Assembly (NCBI RefSeq): GCF_039645565.1
Contig: NZ_CP147914.1
Location: forward strand, 865,573 to 929,572
Length of the DNA stretch: 64,000 bases
Reading direction: 5' to 3'
Source of the DNA: Sulfurimonas sp. HSL1-2
Lineage (GTDB): Bacteria > Campylobacterota > Campylobacteria > Campylobacterales > Sulfurimonadaceae
The notes beneath the pieces are model-generated. The model saw only the letters and a program-made list of their open reading frames with translations. It ran no database searches and was not told the origin of the DNA. Shown here one piece after another: positions 37,467 through 46,905 of this stretch (position 1 is its first letter; every line of letters begins with the position of its first letter). The position numbers were made by a program, and so were the translations under genes.

Positions 37467-37493
37467 CACGAATTATTTTCAAGGTAATGCAAA

Positions 37494-37781
37494 ATGTACG
37501 AAGCACTTTTTGAAGACGAAGGCGATATCTTCGGCGGTTCGCCCCGCAGCAAATTCATGGACGTGATCTTCAACGCCAACCGTTCCGTCGCCGAAGGGGA
37601 GCTCCAGCGCCTCATCGAGCGCCTGGCGGCGATGGAGAAACTGCTCGGCCAGACCATGGACGATGCGACGATTGACCGGACGATCAAACAGCTTCAGTTC
37701 GAAGAAGCGGATGCCGTCAATGACATGGCGAAGGAACTCTATATCGAGTCGATGGGCAACGTCCTCAGTCAAAGCGAATAG
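37494..37781 (+). CDS. Conserved-looking small acidic protein upstream of prenyl synthase
   Basis: 95 aa, soluble, predicted mostly helical, with no membrane segment or cysteine. AAGG lies about ten bases before the ATG, and the next gene follows after 15 bases, so it is the first gene of the operon. I do not recognise a domain. The position next to isoprenoid and haem genes gives no firm hint of its role. Confidence 0.7.
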   Translation: MYEALFEDEGDIFGGSPRSKFMDVIFNANRSVAEGELQRLIERLAAMEKLLGQTMDDATIDRTIKQLQFEEADAVNDMAKELYIESMGNVLSQSE

Positions 37782-37796
37782 GGGGAAGGCGCCGAG

Positions 37797-38687
37797 ATGG
37801 TCGAAGCGGTAGCGCGCAGAATGCAGGAGATGGTCGCAGCGGTGGGATACCCGTACGCGACCGGGCTTTTTGAAACACTGTCCGGCGGTAAGCGCCTCCG
37901 TGCCCGGCTGATCATGATGATCGCGGGCGAGAGCGACGCTTCCGTGACACTGGCCGCGGTGATCGAGCTGATCCACGCCGCCAGCCTGCTGCACGACGAC
38001 GTCATCGACGAGGCCCAGCTGCGCCGCGGCACCCCTTCGGTCAATGCGACCGAGGGGAGCAAGCAGGCGGTGATGCTCGGCGATATCCTCTACTCCAAGG
38101 CGTTCAGCGAACTGACACAGTTCGACGCGCAGATCGCAAAGACCGTTGCAGATGCCGTTACGTCGCTCTCGGTCGGCGAGATGATGGATGTGCAGATGGC
38201 GAAAGCATTCAACGAGGATGATACCCGCTATCTGCAGATGCTCTATCTCAAAACGGGGGTCCTGATCGAAGCCGCGGCAAAAAGTGCCGCCATGCTGGTC
38301 GGCAAGAATGCCGGGGCGTATGCGCTCTACGGCAAAAACCTCGGGGTCGCCTTCCAGATCATCGACGACATCCTCGATATCGTTTCCGATGAAGCGACGC
38401 TGGGCAAACCGGCGATGAACGACTTTGTCGAGGGCAAATGCACCCTGCCGTATATCCACCTCTACCGCACCCTCGAAGGGGAGGCGAGAGAACGCCTCAT
38501 TGCCCTTCACGGCAAAAGTGCGACGGCGGAGGAGACCCGCTGGCTCAAGGAGCAGCTGGAGGCAAGCGGTGCGGTCAAAGCCGCCTACGCACAGGCCCGC
38601 CGTCTCAGTGACGAGGCAAAACAGGCGGTCAGCGGCGACGCGCCGCTCGAAGCGGTCATTGAATCCATGATGCAAAGAACCTTCTGA
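37797..38687 (+). CDS. ispB: Polyprenyl diphosphate synthase
   Basis: 296 aa trans-isoprenyl diphosphate synthase with both aspartate-rich motifs: LLHDDVIDEAQLRRG (first) and QIIDDILDI (second), plus the early GGKRLRARL. The small residues just before the first motif favour a long product such as octaprenyl diphosphate for the quinone side chain, so ispB is more likely than ispA. The ATG follows GGGGGAAGG. The stop overlaps the hemA start (TGATG). Confidence 0.9.
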   Translation: MVEAVARRMQEMVAAVGYPYATGLFETLSGGKRLRARLIMMIAGESDASVTLAAVIELIHAASLLHDDVIDEAQLRRGTPSVNATEGSKQAVMLGDILYSKAFSELTQFDAQIAKTVADAVTSLSVGEMMDVQMAKAFNEDDTRYLQMLYLKTGVLIEAAAKSAAMLVGKNAGAYALYGKNLGVAFQIIDDILDIVSDEATLGKPAMNDFVEGKCTLPYIHLYRTLEGEARERLIALHGKSATAEETRWLKEQLEASGAVKAAYAQARRLSDEAKQAVSGDAPLEAVIESMMQRTF

Positions 38688-39931
38688 TGCACTACCTCAT
38701 TCTCAGTTTTACGCACAAAAACACGACGCTCCCCATCCGGGACAAGCTGGCGTTCAACGATGATAAAACCAAAGAGACGTTTCTCGCCCGTACCCTGGAA
38801 GCCCCCTACCTGAACGAAGCCTTCGTCCTCTCCACCTGCAACCGTATCGAGCTCATCAGCAGCTGCAACAATCCCGGCGAAGCGGCCAAACACCTCTTTA
38901 TGCTGCTGCACCAGCACTCGGGCATCAGCCTCAACGAGCTGGAAGGGCGCGCAGAGCTCTTCGAAGACCAGGGGGCGATCCACCACCTCTTCAGCGTCGC
39001 CAGTTCGCTGGATTCGCTTATCGTCGGCGAGACCCAGATCTCCGGCCAGCTCAAAGACGCCTACCGTTTCGCCCTGGAACGCGGCTACTGCGGCGACAAA
39101 CTGACCCGGGCGGTCAACTACGCGTTCAAGTGCGCGGCCGAAGTCCGCAACCGTACCGACATCTCCTCCAAGCCGGTCTCCGTCGCCAGCGTCGCCGTGG
39201 CTGCGGCCCGCCGGGCGTTCGGGACGCTTGCGGGCAAACGGGCGCTGGTCATCGGTTCGGGTGAAATGTCCGTGATCGCGGCGCGGACCCTGAAAAACCA
39301 CGGGGCGGAGGTCAGCCTGATGAACCGCACGATGGCGAAGGTGGAAGCGCTGGCCGAAGAGGTCAACGGGACGCTGGTCCCCTTTACGCGCCTCAAGGAT
39401 GTGCTGGCCGAATACGACATGATCTTTACGGCCACGAGCGCGGAAGAGCCCATTATCGACGGCAAGCTCGGCCTGAAAAAGGAACGGGAGTGCCACTGGT
39501 TCGACATGGCGGTCCCGCGGGACATCGGTGACATCGACCACGCGATGGTGACGGTGCACCGGGTCGACGACCTGAAAAACACGGTTGATGAGAACATCAT
39601 GCTGCGCGAAGAGGAGGCGAAGGCCTCCTTCGCCATCGTCGGCCGCTACACGGCGGAGTTCTACGCCTGGCTGAAATCGCTCAACATCGAACCGCTGATC
39701 AAGGAGCTCTACCGCCGTGCGGATACGGCGGCGGCGACGGAGGCGGCCCGTGTAGTGGGCAAGGGGTATCTGCCCGAAACGTATGAAGCCCAGGCGCAGA
39801 AGATGGCCCTGCAGGCGATCAAGCGTTTCCTGCACCCGCAGGTACAGCAGCTGCGGAAAGCAGCTGACGAAGGCGACATCGACGCCATGATCGATTCGAT
39901 GGCATTTATTTTAGACATGAGTGAGGAGTAA
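38687..39931 (+). CDS. hemA: Glutamyl-tRNA reductase
   Basis: 414 aa. It catalyses the first step of C5 tetrapyrrole synthesis, reducing Glu-tRNA to glutamate-1-semialdehyde. The active-site cysteine lies in STCNRIEL, followed by LIVGETQISGQLKDAY, the NADPH domain (ALVIGSGEMSVIAARTL) and a C-terminal dimerisation helix. It is translationally coupled to ispB and followed six bases later by proS. This order is also known in Campylobacter. Confidence 0.96.
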   Translation: MHYLILSFTHKNTTLPIRDKLAFNDDKTKETFLARTLEAPYLNEAFVLSTCNRIELISSCNNPGEAAKHLFMLLHQHSGISLNELEGRAELFEDQGAIHHLFSVASSLDSLIVGETQISGQLKDAYRFALERGYCGDKLTRAVNYAFKCAAEVRNRTDISSKPVSVASVAVAAARRAFGTLAGKRALVIGSGEMSVIAARTLKNHGAEVSLMNRTMAKVEALAEEVNGTLVPFTRLKDVLAEYDMIFTATSAEEPIIDGKLGLKKERECHWFDMAVPRDIGDIDHAMVTVHRVDDLKNTVDENIMLREEEAKASFAIVGRYTAEFYAWLKSLNIEPLIKELYRRADTAAATEAARVVGKGYLPETYEAQAQKMALQAIKRFLHPQVQQLRKAADEGDIDAMIDSMAFILDMSEE

Positions 39932-39937
39932 CCGACA

Positions 39938-41644
39938 ATGCGTATGTCCCAGGCTTTTATCCCGACGGAGAAGGAGGCGCCCAAAGACGCGGTGCTCCCG
40001 AGCCACATCTATCTGACCCGGGCCGGGTTTATCGCCCAGGTCGCCAGCGGGCTGTACAACCTGATGCCGTTGGGCAAACGGGTGCTGAAAAAGATCGAAA
40101 CGATCATCAACGAAGAGATGGCGCGTGCCGGTGCACAGGAGGTGGAACTCAGTTTCGTCACCCCGGCCGAGCTGTGGGAAGAGAGCGGCCGGATCGAGAA
40201 GTTCGGCAAGGAACTCCTGCGCTTCCGCGACCGTAAAGAGAACCTTTTCGTCCTGGGGCCGACCCACGAGGAGATGATGGTCAACCTCGTACGTAACCGC
40301 GTCAACAGCTACAAGCAGCTGCCGCTGAACCTCTACCAGATCAAGACGAAGTTCCGCGACGAGGCACGTCCGCGTTTCGGCCTGATGCGCGCCCGCGAGT
40401 TCGTCATGAAAGACGGCTACAGTTTCCACACCTCCTACGAGGACCTCGACCGCGAGTTCGATGCGATGGAAGCGGCCTACAAGCGCGTCCTGGAGCGCCT
40501 GGGACTTGACTTCCGCATCGTCGAGGCCGACAGCGGCGCGATCGGCGGCTCGGGCTCGAAAGAGCTGATGGTGCTCGCCGACAGCGGCGAAGATACCCTG
40601 GCGGTCTGCGACCGCTGTGAATACGGCGCGAACATCGAGGCGGCCCGACGTTCGGAACGCAGGGCGATTCCCGAAGCGCCGGAAGCGGACTTCAACAAGT
40701 TTGCGACACCGGGCATCAAGAGCATCGAGGATCTCGGCGGCTTTTTCCACGTCGACCCCTACTACACGCTCAAGGCCGTGGCCAAGCGGGCGATCTACGA
40801 AGAGGGCGATGAGGTCGTCGTCTTCTTCCTGCGCGGCTGCGACGACCTGCAGGAGGTCAAAGCGGTGAACGCCTGCGGTGCGCTCGACCTGGTCGATGTC
40901 AGCGAAGAGGAGCTCTCCGCACTGGGGCTGGTGCCGGGCTTCATCGGGCCGCTGGACCTCGACAGCGTACGCACGATCTTTGATGCGGACGTCAAAGGGG
41001 CATCCAACATGATCTGCGGTGCTAACGAAGCGGACTACCACTATGTCGGCGTCGATCTTTCCGTGCTGCCCGAAGCGGCGCAGTATGCCGCGCTGTACGA
41101 GGTCAAAGAGGGCGACGGCTGTCCGGTCTGCGACGGGACGCTCTCCTATACGAAAGGGATCGAGGTCGGGCACATCTTCAAGCTCGGCACGGTCTACTCG
41201 GCACCGCTGGGGGCACAGTTCCTTAACGAAAACGGCAAAGCGGAGCCCTTTGTCATGGGCACCTACGGGATGGGCGTGAGCCGTCTCATCGCCGCCGTGA
41301 TCGAGCAGCACCATGATGAGAAAGGGTGCGTCTGGACAAAGGCGACGGCACCGTACCTGGTCAACCTGATGATCTCCAACATCAAAGACGAGGAGCAGGT
41401 GGCCCTGGCGGAGAGCCTTTACGCTTCACTGCAGGCGGCAGGTGTTGACGTCATCATGGATGACCGCAAGGAGCGTTTCGGCTTCAAGGCGAAAGATGCG
41501 GAGCTGGTCGGTTACCCGCTTACCGTCATTATCGGCAAGGAGCTGGCGAACGGGATCGTGCAGTTCTTTGACCGTGCCGAAGATACGAAAACCGATGTGC
41601 CTTCTTCCGAGGCCTTCGCGCGCATCATGGAGTGGATCGGATGA
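39938..41644 (+). CDS. proS: Prolyl-tRNA synthetase
   Basis: 568 aa class II aminoacyl-tRNA synthetase of the bacterial type, with an editing insertion between motifs 2 and 3 (about residues 225-380). Motif 2 is seen around [19 protein letters not shown], and the C-terminal anticodon-binding domain near [20 protein letters not shown] (split). GAGGAG precedes the ATG. The stop overlaps fxsA (ATGA). Confidence 0.96.
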   Translation: MRMSQAFIPTEKEAPKDAVLPSHIYLTRAGFIAQVASGLYNLMPLGKRVLKKIETIINEEMARAGAQEVELSFVTPAELWEESGRIEKFGKELLRFRDRKENLFVLGPTHEEMMVNLVRNRVNSYKQLPLNLYQIKTKFRDEARPRFGLMRAREFVMKDGYSFHTSYEDLDREFDAMEAAYKRVLERLGLDFRIVEADSGAIGGSGSKELMVLADSGEDTLAVCDRCEYGANIEAARRSERRAIPEAPEADFNKFATPGIKSIEDLGGFFHVDPYYTLKAVAKRAIYEEGDEVVVFFLRGCDDLQEVKAVNACGALDLVDVSEEELSALGLVPGFIGPLDLDSVRTIFDADVKGASNMICGANEADYHYVGVDLSVLPEAAQYAALYEVKEGDGCPVCDGTLSYTKGIEVGHIFKLGTVYSAPLGAQFLNENGKAEPFVMGTYGMGVSRLIAAVIEQHHDEKGCVWTKATAPYLVNLMISNIKDEEQVALAESLYASLQAAGVDVIMDDRKERFGFKAKDAELVGYPLTVIIGKELANGIVQFFDRAEDTKTDVPSSEAFARIMEWIG

Positions 41645-42060
41645 TCTACTTTCTCCTCTATCTTTTCCTGGAAGTGGTCGTTTCCGTCAATATCGCTTCG
41701 GCGATCGGCGGCATCTGGACCTTCGTCGAGCTGATCGCGAGCGCCCTGGCGGGCATCGTGATTTTGGCAAACTTCCGGGGAACGCTGGCGGAGAATATCA
41801 ACGCGCTGAACCAGGCGCGTATTGACCCCTTCGAGTTCCAACAGCTCAACCTCTTCACCATTCTGGGGGCTTTTTTGCTGATCGCCCCCGGTTTTCTGAC
41901 CGATATCCTCGGCGTGCTGCTGCAGTTCAGCGTGATTACGAAGATGTTGGTTAACCGATTTGTGTCACAATCCAAGCACGATTCATCAACTCACTTCACA
42001 CAAAAGGATGACCATGTCATTGATGTCGAAATTGTCAGCGACGATGCTGATAAGCGCTAG
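41641..42060 (+). CDS. fxsA: FxsA family membrane protein
   Basis: 139 aa with about three hydrophobic segments in the first 105 residues and a charged cytoplasmic tail. The [33 protein letters not shown] region (split here by its helix) is the FxsA core; the E. coli homologue relieves F-plasmid exclusion of phage T7. The ATG at 41641 overlaps the proS stop; an ATG three codons earlier is less suited. The 3' end overlaps the Dsb-like gene by 47 bases. Confidence 0.88.
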   Translation: MIYFLLYLFLEVVVSVNIASAIGGIWTFVELIASALAGIVILANFRGTLAENINALNQARIDPFEFQQLNLFTILGAFLLIAPGFLTDILGVLLQFSVITKMLVNRFVSQSKHDSSTHFTQKDDHVIDVEIVSDDADKR

Positions 42061-42853
42061 CGTTTTTGCCGCGACCAACAGCGAAGTCGAAACCTTCCTT
42101 ACAAACAATCTCTCCAAAAATCCGGCGATTTCGTCACTGACCGTCAAAGTGATTGAACGCAACCCGATTGATGGCATGAAAGGATGGGACAGTTTCATCG
42201 TGGCGCTGGATGCCAAAGTCAAGCAGGGCAAAGAGGAGCGCGAGGTCAAGCAGCGCGTGATCTATTTTGCCAATGACACGGTAATCACCGGCGAACTGAC
42301 GAATATGAAGACGGGCAAAAGCCTGCGCGACAGTGTAGCGCCGCAGTTCAAAGCCGACTACTACACCCAAGAGAACCTGATTTACGGAAATGCGGACGCC
42401 AAGCACAAAGTCGCGATCTTCTCCGATCCGCTCTGCCCCTTCTGCCGCAGCTACGTCCCCAAAGCACTGGAGTATATGAAGCAGTATCCGGAGACCTTTG
42501 CCGTCTACTACTACCACTTCCCGCTGGAGCGGCTGCACCCGGCAGCCTCGACGCTGACGCGTGCGGCGGTGGCCGCGGAACTGCAGGGACGCAAGGATGT
42601 AACGCTGGCGCTCTACAGCGTACCGACGACCATTACGCGTGAAACGGACGAGCAGAAGATTCTCGATGCCTTCAATAAAGCCGTCAATACGAACCTCAAA
42701 GTCAGCGACCTGCACGCGGCGGCCGTCAACGCCCATGTGGATGCGGACAATGACATTATCGAATCCCTGATGGTCAGCGGGACGCCGACAGTCTATTTCG
42801 ACGGCGAGAAAGATGCGACCAAAAACCGTTATAAGGAAGTCAACGTTAAATGA
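42014..42853 (+). CDS. Periplasmic thiol:disulfide interchange protein (DsbA/DsbC-like)
   Basis: 279 aa. A signal peptide ([20 protein letters not shown]) is followed by an N-terminal domain of about 110 residues and a thioredoxin-fold domain with the active site CPFC in [12 protein letters not shown] and the cis-proline [10 protein letters not shown]. The two-part layout resembles DsbC/DsbG isomerases. The ATG at 42014 follows AAAAGGA; several upstream in-frame ATGs lie inside fxsA. It overlaps fxsA and hemC, so it is co-expressed with haem synthesis and may serve cytochrome c maturation. Confidence 0.88.
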   Translation: MSLMSKLSATMLISASVFAATNSEVETFLTNNLSKNPAISSLTVKVIERNPIDGMKGWDSFIVALDAKVKQGKEEREVKQRVIYFANDTVITGELTNMKTGKSLRDSVAPQFKADYYTQENLIYGNADAKHKVAIFSDPLCPFCRSYVPKALEYMKQYPETFAVYYYHFPLERLHPAASTLTRAAVAAELQGRKDVTLALYSVPTTITRETDEQKILDAFNKAVNTNLKVSDLHAAAVNAHVDADNDIIESLMVSGTPTVYFDGEKDATKNRYKEVNVK

Positions 42854-43788
42854 AGAAACTCGTCATCGCAACCCGCGGAAGCAAGCTGGCACTCTGGCAG
42901 TCCGAACACATCAAGGCCGTTCTTGAAGAGCAGAACCCGGGACTGGAAGTGTCGCTAAAAATCGTCGTAACGAGCGGCGACAAGATCCTCGATGTACCGC
43001 TCGCAAAGATCGGCGGCAAGGGGCTCTTTCTCAAGGAGATCGAAGAGACGATGCTGGCGGGCGAAGCCCAGCTCGCCGTCCACTCGCTCAAAGACGTTCC
43101 GACACAGATGCCCGACGGGCTCCTGCTCGCGGCGATCACGGAACGCGAAGACGACCGTGACGCGATGCTGAGCGAAAAGTATGCCAGCATCGACGCCCTG
43201 CCGCAGGGGGCCGTCGTCGGTACCTCCTCGCTGCGCCGCCGGATGCAGATCCTCGCCCTGCGCCCCGACCTGACCATCAAGGACCTCCGCGGGAACGTCG
43301 ATACCCGTATCCGCAAGCTCAAAGAGGGCGAATTCGACGCGATCATTCTCGCTTCTGCGGGTATCAACCGCCTGGGGCTGCTCGACAGCGTCGAGTACGT
43401 CTACCCGATCGCACTGACCGACATGGTCCCGGCAATGGGGCAGGGAGCGCTCGGGATTGAGGCGGTCGATGACCCGGAGGTGCTCGCCATCGCACGCGGA
43501 CTCGAAGACGAAAACACGCGCATCGAGACGACGATCGAGCGCGAATTCGTCGATACGCTGCAGGGCGGTTGCCAGGTGCCGATCGGTGTCAATGCCACGG
43601 TCCTCGAGAACGGCCAGGTGCTCACCCAGGCGATTGTCGGGCTCCCGGACGGAACCGAAGTGATCGCCGAAACGGTTGAAGTACCGAAAGCATCCGTCGG
43701 CAATCTCGGCCGGCAGATGGCGGAGACGTTTATCGAACAGGGTGCCCGGGAACTGCTTGCCAGGGCCGAAGAGATGGCCTTCAAATAG
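42850..43788 (+). CDS. hemC: Hydroxymethylbilane synthase (porphobilinogen deaminase)
   Basis: 312 aa. It polymerises four porphobilinogens into hydroxymethylbilane. The N-terminal [12 protein letters not shown], the HSLKDVPTQ motif with catalytic Asp region, and the dipyrromethane-cofactor cysteine in [10 protein letters not shown] are all intact. The start overlaps the preceding gene by four bases. It is the last gene of the ispB-hemA-proS-hemC run; a palindrome follows two bases after the stop. Confidence 0.97.
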   Translation: MKKLVIATRGSKLALWQSEHIKAVLEEQNPGLEVSLKIVVTSGDKILDVPLAKIGGKGLFLKEIEETMLAGEAQLAVHSLKDVPTQMPDGLLLAAITEREDDRDAMLSEKYASIDALPQGAVVGTSSLRRRMQILALRPDLTIKDLRGNVDTRIRKLKEGEFDAIILASAGINRLGLLDSVEYVYPIALTDMVPAMGQGALGIEAVDDPEVLAIARGLEDENTRIETTIEREFVDTLQGGCQVPIGVNATVLENGQVLTQAIVGLPDGTEVIAETVEVPKASVGNLGRQMAETFIEQGARELLARAEEMAFK

Positions 43789-43790
43789 AA

Positions 43791-43808
43791 TGTGACAATA
43801 TTGTCACA
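43791..43808. promoter_or_regulatory. Perfect 18-bp palindrome, CRP/FNR-like activator site
   Basis: TGTGACAATATTGTCACA is a perfect palindrome two bases after the hemC stop. Its centre is about 42 bases upstream of the start point predicted from TATAAT at 43830-43835, the standard place for a class II CRP/FNR-family activator. The half-site TGTGA matches the CRP type but with 8 rather than 6 central bases. A further TGTGACA sequence lies near 43845. The regulator is not in the window. Confidence 0.65.
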
Positions 43809-43829
43809 GTTAAGGCTCGCATAATAATA

Positions 43830-43835
43830 TATAAT
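43830..43835 (+). promoter_or_regulatory. Promoter -10 element TATAAT for the cytochrome gene
   Basis: TATAAT lies 40 bases before the ATG at 43875, with the 18-bp palindrome upstream in place of a -35 element. This arrangement is typical of an activator-dependent promoter. Confidence 0.65.
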
Positions 43836-43874
43836 GTATTCTTGTGTGACACCTCCCATGGAGAAAGGATGCGG

Positions 43875-44210
43875 ATGAAGAAGGTCGTTTTCCCTGTTCT
43901 TTTAGCGGCACTGATGACCGGTGTTGTCAGCGAGGCCGCCGTTTACAAAGGGCAGCGCGAGTTTCACAAGCAGTGTAAGGCTTGTCATGATGACGGGCAG
44001 GATATCGCCTCCACCTTCAAAAGAAGGACATGGAAGAAGATGATGGAGAAAAACGGCGAAGGGTTGGCCGAACTGCATCTTAACAACGAGAAAGCGAAGA
44101 AATCCTGGAAATACTTCAAGAGCAAGAAGTTCCAGAAGAATTCGAAACATCTCAAGGACTTCATGGTCGAATACGCCAAGGACAGCGGGAACGTTCCCGC
44201 CTGTAACTAA
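43875..44210 (+). CDS. Periplasmic monohaem c-type cytochrome
   Basis: 111 aa. A signal peptide (MKKVVFPVLLAALMTGVVSEA) is followed by one haem motif CKACH (about residue 35) and a lysine-rich mature domain ending CN. No clear distal methionine context can be assigned beyond KKMMEKNGEG. It is a small electron carrier, and the partner is unknown. The ATG at 43875 stands five bases after AAAGGA. It is a single-gene unit with its own promoter, palindrome and terminator, which suggests regulation by oxygen or another electron acceptor. Confidence 0.87.
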   Translation: MKKVVFPVLLAALMTGVVSEAAVYKGQREFHKQCKACHDDGQDIASTFKRRTWKKMMEKNGEGLAELHLNNEKAKKSWKYFKSKKFQKNSKHLKDFMVEYAKDSGNVPACN

Positions 44211-44217
44211 AACCTCC

Positions 44218-44234
44218 GGGCCCGAGGGCCCTTT
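44218..44234 (+). terminator. Hairpin with short T-run after the cytochrome gene
   Basis: GGGCC-CGAG-GGCCC followed by TTT lies seven bases beyond the stop. The stem is short but GC-only. The end of the coding sequence also contains a 16-bp palindrome (GCGGGAACGTTCCCGC, 44185-44200), which could add to termination. Confidence 0.55.
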
Positions 44235-44289
44235 CTGCACTTTAAACCCTATTCGCTAAAATACCGTAATTTATTTTGGAGACAGAGCT

Positions 44290-45678
44290 ATGGAAAAAAT
44301 GTGGTCCGGCCGTTTCAGCGCCTCAGCCTCTTCGCTTCTAGACCAGTTTAACGCCTCGATCATGTTCGACCGCGAACTGTACCGCGAAGACATCGAAGGT
44401 TCATTGGCACACGCCGCCATGCTGCAGAGCCGCGGCATCCTCAGTGCAGAAGAACTTGAAGCGATCCGCGGGGGACTGGCACAGGTACGTCAGGAGATCG
44501 AATCGGGCGAATTCGAGTGGAATATCAGCGACGAAGACCTGCACATGGCGATTGAAAAACGCCTCACCGCGCTCATCGGCGACGCCGGCAAGAAACTGCA
44601 TACGGCCCGCAGCCGCAACGACCAGGTGGCCGTCGACTTCCGTCGCTACGTTCTGCGCAAGGACCTCGAGATCGCCGGTCAGCTTAAAACCCTGATGCAG
44701 ACCCTCATTGACATTGCCGGCAGGCATACGGAGACACTGCTGCCGGGGATGACGCACCTGCAGCATGCCCAGCCGATCAACTTCGGTTTCCACCTGCTGG
44801 CGTACGCGAGCATGTTCAAACGCGATATCGACCGTCTCCTTTCCAGCCGCGAGCGCAACAATGTCTCCCCGCTGGGCTGTGCCGCACTGGCCGGTACCCC
44901 GCACAATATCGACCGCAGCTTTACCGCGCATGAACTGGGCTTTGACAGTGTCAGTGTCAACTGCCTGGATACGGTCAGCGACCGTGATTTCGCCCTGGAG
45001 ATCCTCTTTAACATCTCGACGATGATGATGCACGTCTCCCGCCTGAGCGAAGAGCTGATCCTCTGGTCGAGCTATGAATTCGGTTTTGTCGAACTCTCCG
45101 ACGAATACTCGACGGGCTCCTCGATTATGCCCCAGAAGAAGAACCCGGACGTCCCGGAACTGCTGCGGGGAAAAACGGGCCGTGTCTACGGCGCGCTGAT
45201 GGGACTGCTGACGGTGATGAAGGGGCTGCCGCTCGCCTACAACAAAGATACCCAGGAGGACAAAGAGGGGGTCTTCGATGCCGTGGCAACAGCGCACATC
45301 TCCCTCGAGATCCTTAACGAAGCCCTCAAGACGATGACGGTCAAACCGGAGAACATGCTGGCAGCTTCGAAGAAAGGGCATCTGAGCGCCACCGACCTGG
45401 CCGACTACCTCGTCGAGCGCTGCGGGGTGCCGTTCCGCGAAGCGCACTTCATTACGGGTAAGGCCGTCGCCCGCGCCGAAGTCCTCGGAATAGACCTGAG
45501 CGAGATCGCCTTCGGCGAGCTCAAGGCCATTGACGAGCGTATCGGCGAAGATGTGATCCCGCATCTTCAGCTGGCACACTCCATGAACGCCCGTACCTCC
45601 TCCGGCGGGACGGCGACGGTACGCACGCTCGAACAGATCGTGCACTTCGAAAACTACCTCAAGGAGCTTGATTTATGA
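44290..45678 (+). CDS. argH: Argininosuccinate lyase
   Basis: 462 aa. It splits argininosuccinate into arginine and fumarate, the last step of arginine synthesis. The N-terminal MWSGRFSA, the [12 protein letters not shown] segment and the superfamily signature [12 protein letters not shown] are present. A TAAAAT-type -10 and GGAG precede the ATG. The stop overlaps the OsmC-like gene by four bases. No other arg genes are in the window. Confidence 0.97.
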   Translation: MEKMWSGRFSASASSLLDQFNASIMFDRELYREDIEGSLAHAAMLQSRGILSAEELEAIRGGLAQVRQEIESGEFEWNISDEDLHMAIEKRLTALIGDAGKKLHTARSRNDQVAVDFRRYVLRKDLEIAGQLKTLMQTLIDIAGRHTETLLPGMTHLQHAQPINFGFHLLAYASMFKRDIDRLLSSRERNNVSPLGCAALAGTPHNIDRSFTAHELGFDSVSVNCLDTVSDRDFALEILFNISTMMMHVSRLSEELILWSSYEFGFVELSDEYSTGSSIMPQKKNPDVPELLRGKTGRVYGALMGLLTVMKGLPLAYNKDTQEDKEGVFDAVATAHISLEILNEALKTMTVKPENMLAASKKGHLSATDLADYLVERCGVPFREAHFITGKAVARAEVLGIDLSEIAFGELKAIDERIGEDVIPHLQLAHSMNARTSSGGTATVRTLEQIVHFENYLKELDL

Positions 45679-46142
45679 AAGTAACGATTTCCCACCTGGA
45701 TGAGATGCGTTTCGAAGCAAAAACGGACCGCGGACAGAGCTTTGTCATTGACTGCCCGGTGATCTCGCCGATCGAATATTTCCTCTCCGGCCTTGTCGCC
45801 TGTACGACCAGCGACCTCATTGCCATCCCGAAAAAGCAGGGCAAGACGGTCACGAACCTCAGTGTCGAGGGTGAGGTCGTACGCAACGAAACACCGCCGT
45901 GCAAGTTCAACACCCTTCACCTCGACTACCGCTTTGACTCCGATGCCGACGATATGACGGCGCTGCGCTGGGTCATGGGCAGCATCGAGACCTACTGCTC
46001 GACGATCAACACCGTCCGTGATACGACGAAGATCAGCTACTCCGTCACGCACAACGGTAACGTACTGCGTGAAAACGAAGAGATTATCAGTGGGCAGGGT
46101 GGCAATATCGACTTCGGTGAAATCGAAGCCTGCCCTAGCTAA
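45675..46142 (+). CDS. OsmC family protein
   Basis: 155 aa. OsmC/Ohr-fold protein with the two conserved cysteines in [10 protein letters not shown] (near residue 58) and [10 protein letters not shown] (near residue 105), which in relatives reduce organic peroxides. The N-terminal strand pattern ([21 protein letters not shown], split) is typical of YhfA-like OsmC members. It is translationally coupled to argH, and no regulator of the OhrR type is nearby. Confidence 0.88.
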   Translation: MKVTISHLDEMRFEAKTDRGQSFVIDCPVISPIEYFLSGLVACTTSDLIAIPKKQGKTVTNLSVEGEVVRNETPPCKFNTLHLDYRFDSDADDMTALRWVMGSIETYCSTINTVRDTTKISYSVTHNGNVLRENEEIISGQGGNIDFGEIEACPS

Positions 46143-46192
46143 GCCGAAACTCCTCTACACGCCGCAAACCCTTTTCTAGGTCCTTTGTTCCC

Positions 46193-46220
46193 CTTCTTTT
46201 TTGCTTGTCCAAAAAAGAAG
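46193..46220. repeat. Inverted repeat with A/T-run arms
   Basis: CTTCTTTTTTG (46193-46203) and CAAAAAAGAAG (46210-46220) form a perfect 11-bp stem with loop CTTGTC. The T-run is inside the stem rather than after it, so it does not look like an ordinary terminator. Another segment just downstream (46231-46247) could pair with 46180-46200 instead. Confidence 0.55.
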
Positions 46221-46348
46221 CCGAACCGGGAAGAAAAAAGGACAAAGCGGCTGCCGCACGAAACACGCTTTTAACGCACTTCATATTCACTATTACGTGG
46301 ACATTCCAAGCCGGAATTTTTTAAAAGTATTTGTTTGTATGGGGAGAT

Positions 46349-46437
46349 AAAGCGCAGTGCAGCTGCGCGTGAGCTCTCTGCTGAAGAGAACCCAGTGTTA
46401 ACGTAGTCGCAGGAGCTTGGCCCCTGCGGCGTATGGT
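46349..46437 (+). repeat. Structured dispersed repeat, copy B
   Basis: Stem 1 is GCGCAG (46352-46357) with CTGCGC (46363-46368). Stem 2 is CTCT (46376-46379) with AGAG (46385-46388). The core is 46388-46406 (gaacccagtgttaacgtag). Stem 3 pairs 46406-46416 with 46420-46430 at 10 of 11 positions around a 3-base loop. It ends against the stop codon of the HIT gene on the other strand, as copy A does with its neighbour. Confidence 0.75.
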
Positions 46438-46794
46438 TTATAAAAAGTCTTTCGGGTCCGCGTCTGCGAAGTGGCCCCAGCGGAGTCTGGCACCGCCGAG
46501 AATGTGGAAATGGAGGTGCTTGACCTCCTGGCCGCCGTTTTCCCCGATATTGGTAATGACACGGTAGCCGCTCTCTTTCACATCAACCTTTTCGACTACT
46601 TCCTGGATAAATGCAGTCATAGCGGCCATCATCTCCGGCGTCACGTCGTTGAAGCTGTCAACGTGGGTTTTGGGAATGGCGAGCACATGGACCGGGGCCT
46701 TGGGATTGATGTCGTGGAAGGCGATAAAATCGTCGTTTTCATGCACCGTGTTGGCACTCAGTTCATTGTTGGCGATTTTGCAGAAAAGACACAT
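46438..46794 (-). CDS. HIT family nucleotide hydrolase (HinT-like)
   Basis: 118 aa. It starts CLFCKIANNEL and ends with the histidine triad HLHFHILGG, the nucleoside phosphoramidase/Ap4A-type active site. HinT proteins hydrolyse AMP-linked substrates such as lysyl-AMP. It is a single gene on the minus strand, divergent from pheS, with repeats at both sides. A HIT gene beside pheS is also found in Campylobacter. Confidence 0.94.
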   Translation of the reverse strand: MCLFCKIANNELSANTVHENDDFIAFHDINPKAPVHVLAIPKTHVDSFNDVTPEMMAAMTAFIQEVVEKVDVKESGYRVITNIGENGGQEVKHLHFHILGGARLRWGHFADADPKDFL

Positions 46795-46905
46795 GAATGT
46801 TCCTTGAAAGAGCGTTTTTGTGATTGTAGCATAGAAGCCTTTGAGGCTAACCTGCTTTGAATCGGAGGGGTTTCGGTATTGATTTTAAAGCAGGTGATTT
46901 CAGAG

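Larger units (their letters stand above)
36970..37493. other. 524-base intergenic region with riboswitch, RNA domain and promoter
   Basis: No protein gene is credible here on either strand. From left to right it holds the hairpin at 37010-37035, the inverted-repeat domain at 37043-37140, a small hairpin on the minus strand (GAGTGT with ACGCTC, about 37181-37200), the leftward riboswitch, an AT-rich stretch (37300-37400) and the rightward promoter of the prenyl synthase operon. Confidence 0.7.
46143..46437. other. Intergenic region with AT hairpin and repeat copy B
   Basis: Almost 300 bases between the convergent OsmC and HIT genes without a credible open frame. It holds a long hairpin of A- and T-runs (46193-46220), a further related stretch (AAGAAAAAAGGACAAAG, 46231-46247), an AT-rich part and the structured repeat copy B, which ends at the HIT stop codon. 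Confidence 0.65.

Noticed and set aside
36970-37493. tRNA, tmRNA, 6S, RNase P or SRP RNA gene in the longest intergenic gap
   Set aside because: No cloverleaf, CCA end or characteristic sequence of these RNAs was found. The only recognisable element is the GEMM-type aptamer on the minus strand.
44185-44200. 16-bp palindrome GCGGGAACGTTCCCGC as an operator
   Set aside because: It lies in the last codons of the cytochrome gene, next to the terminator and far from any promoter, so a role in termination or chance is more likely.
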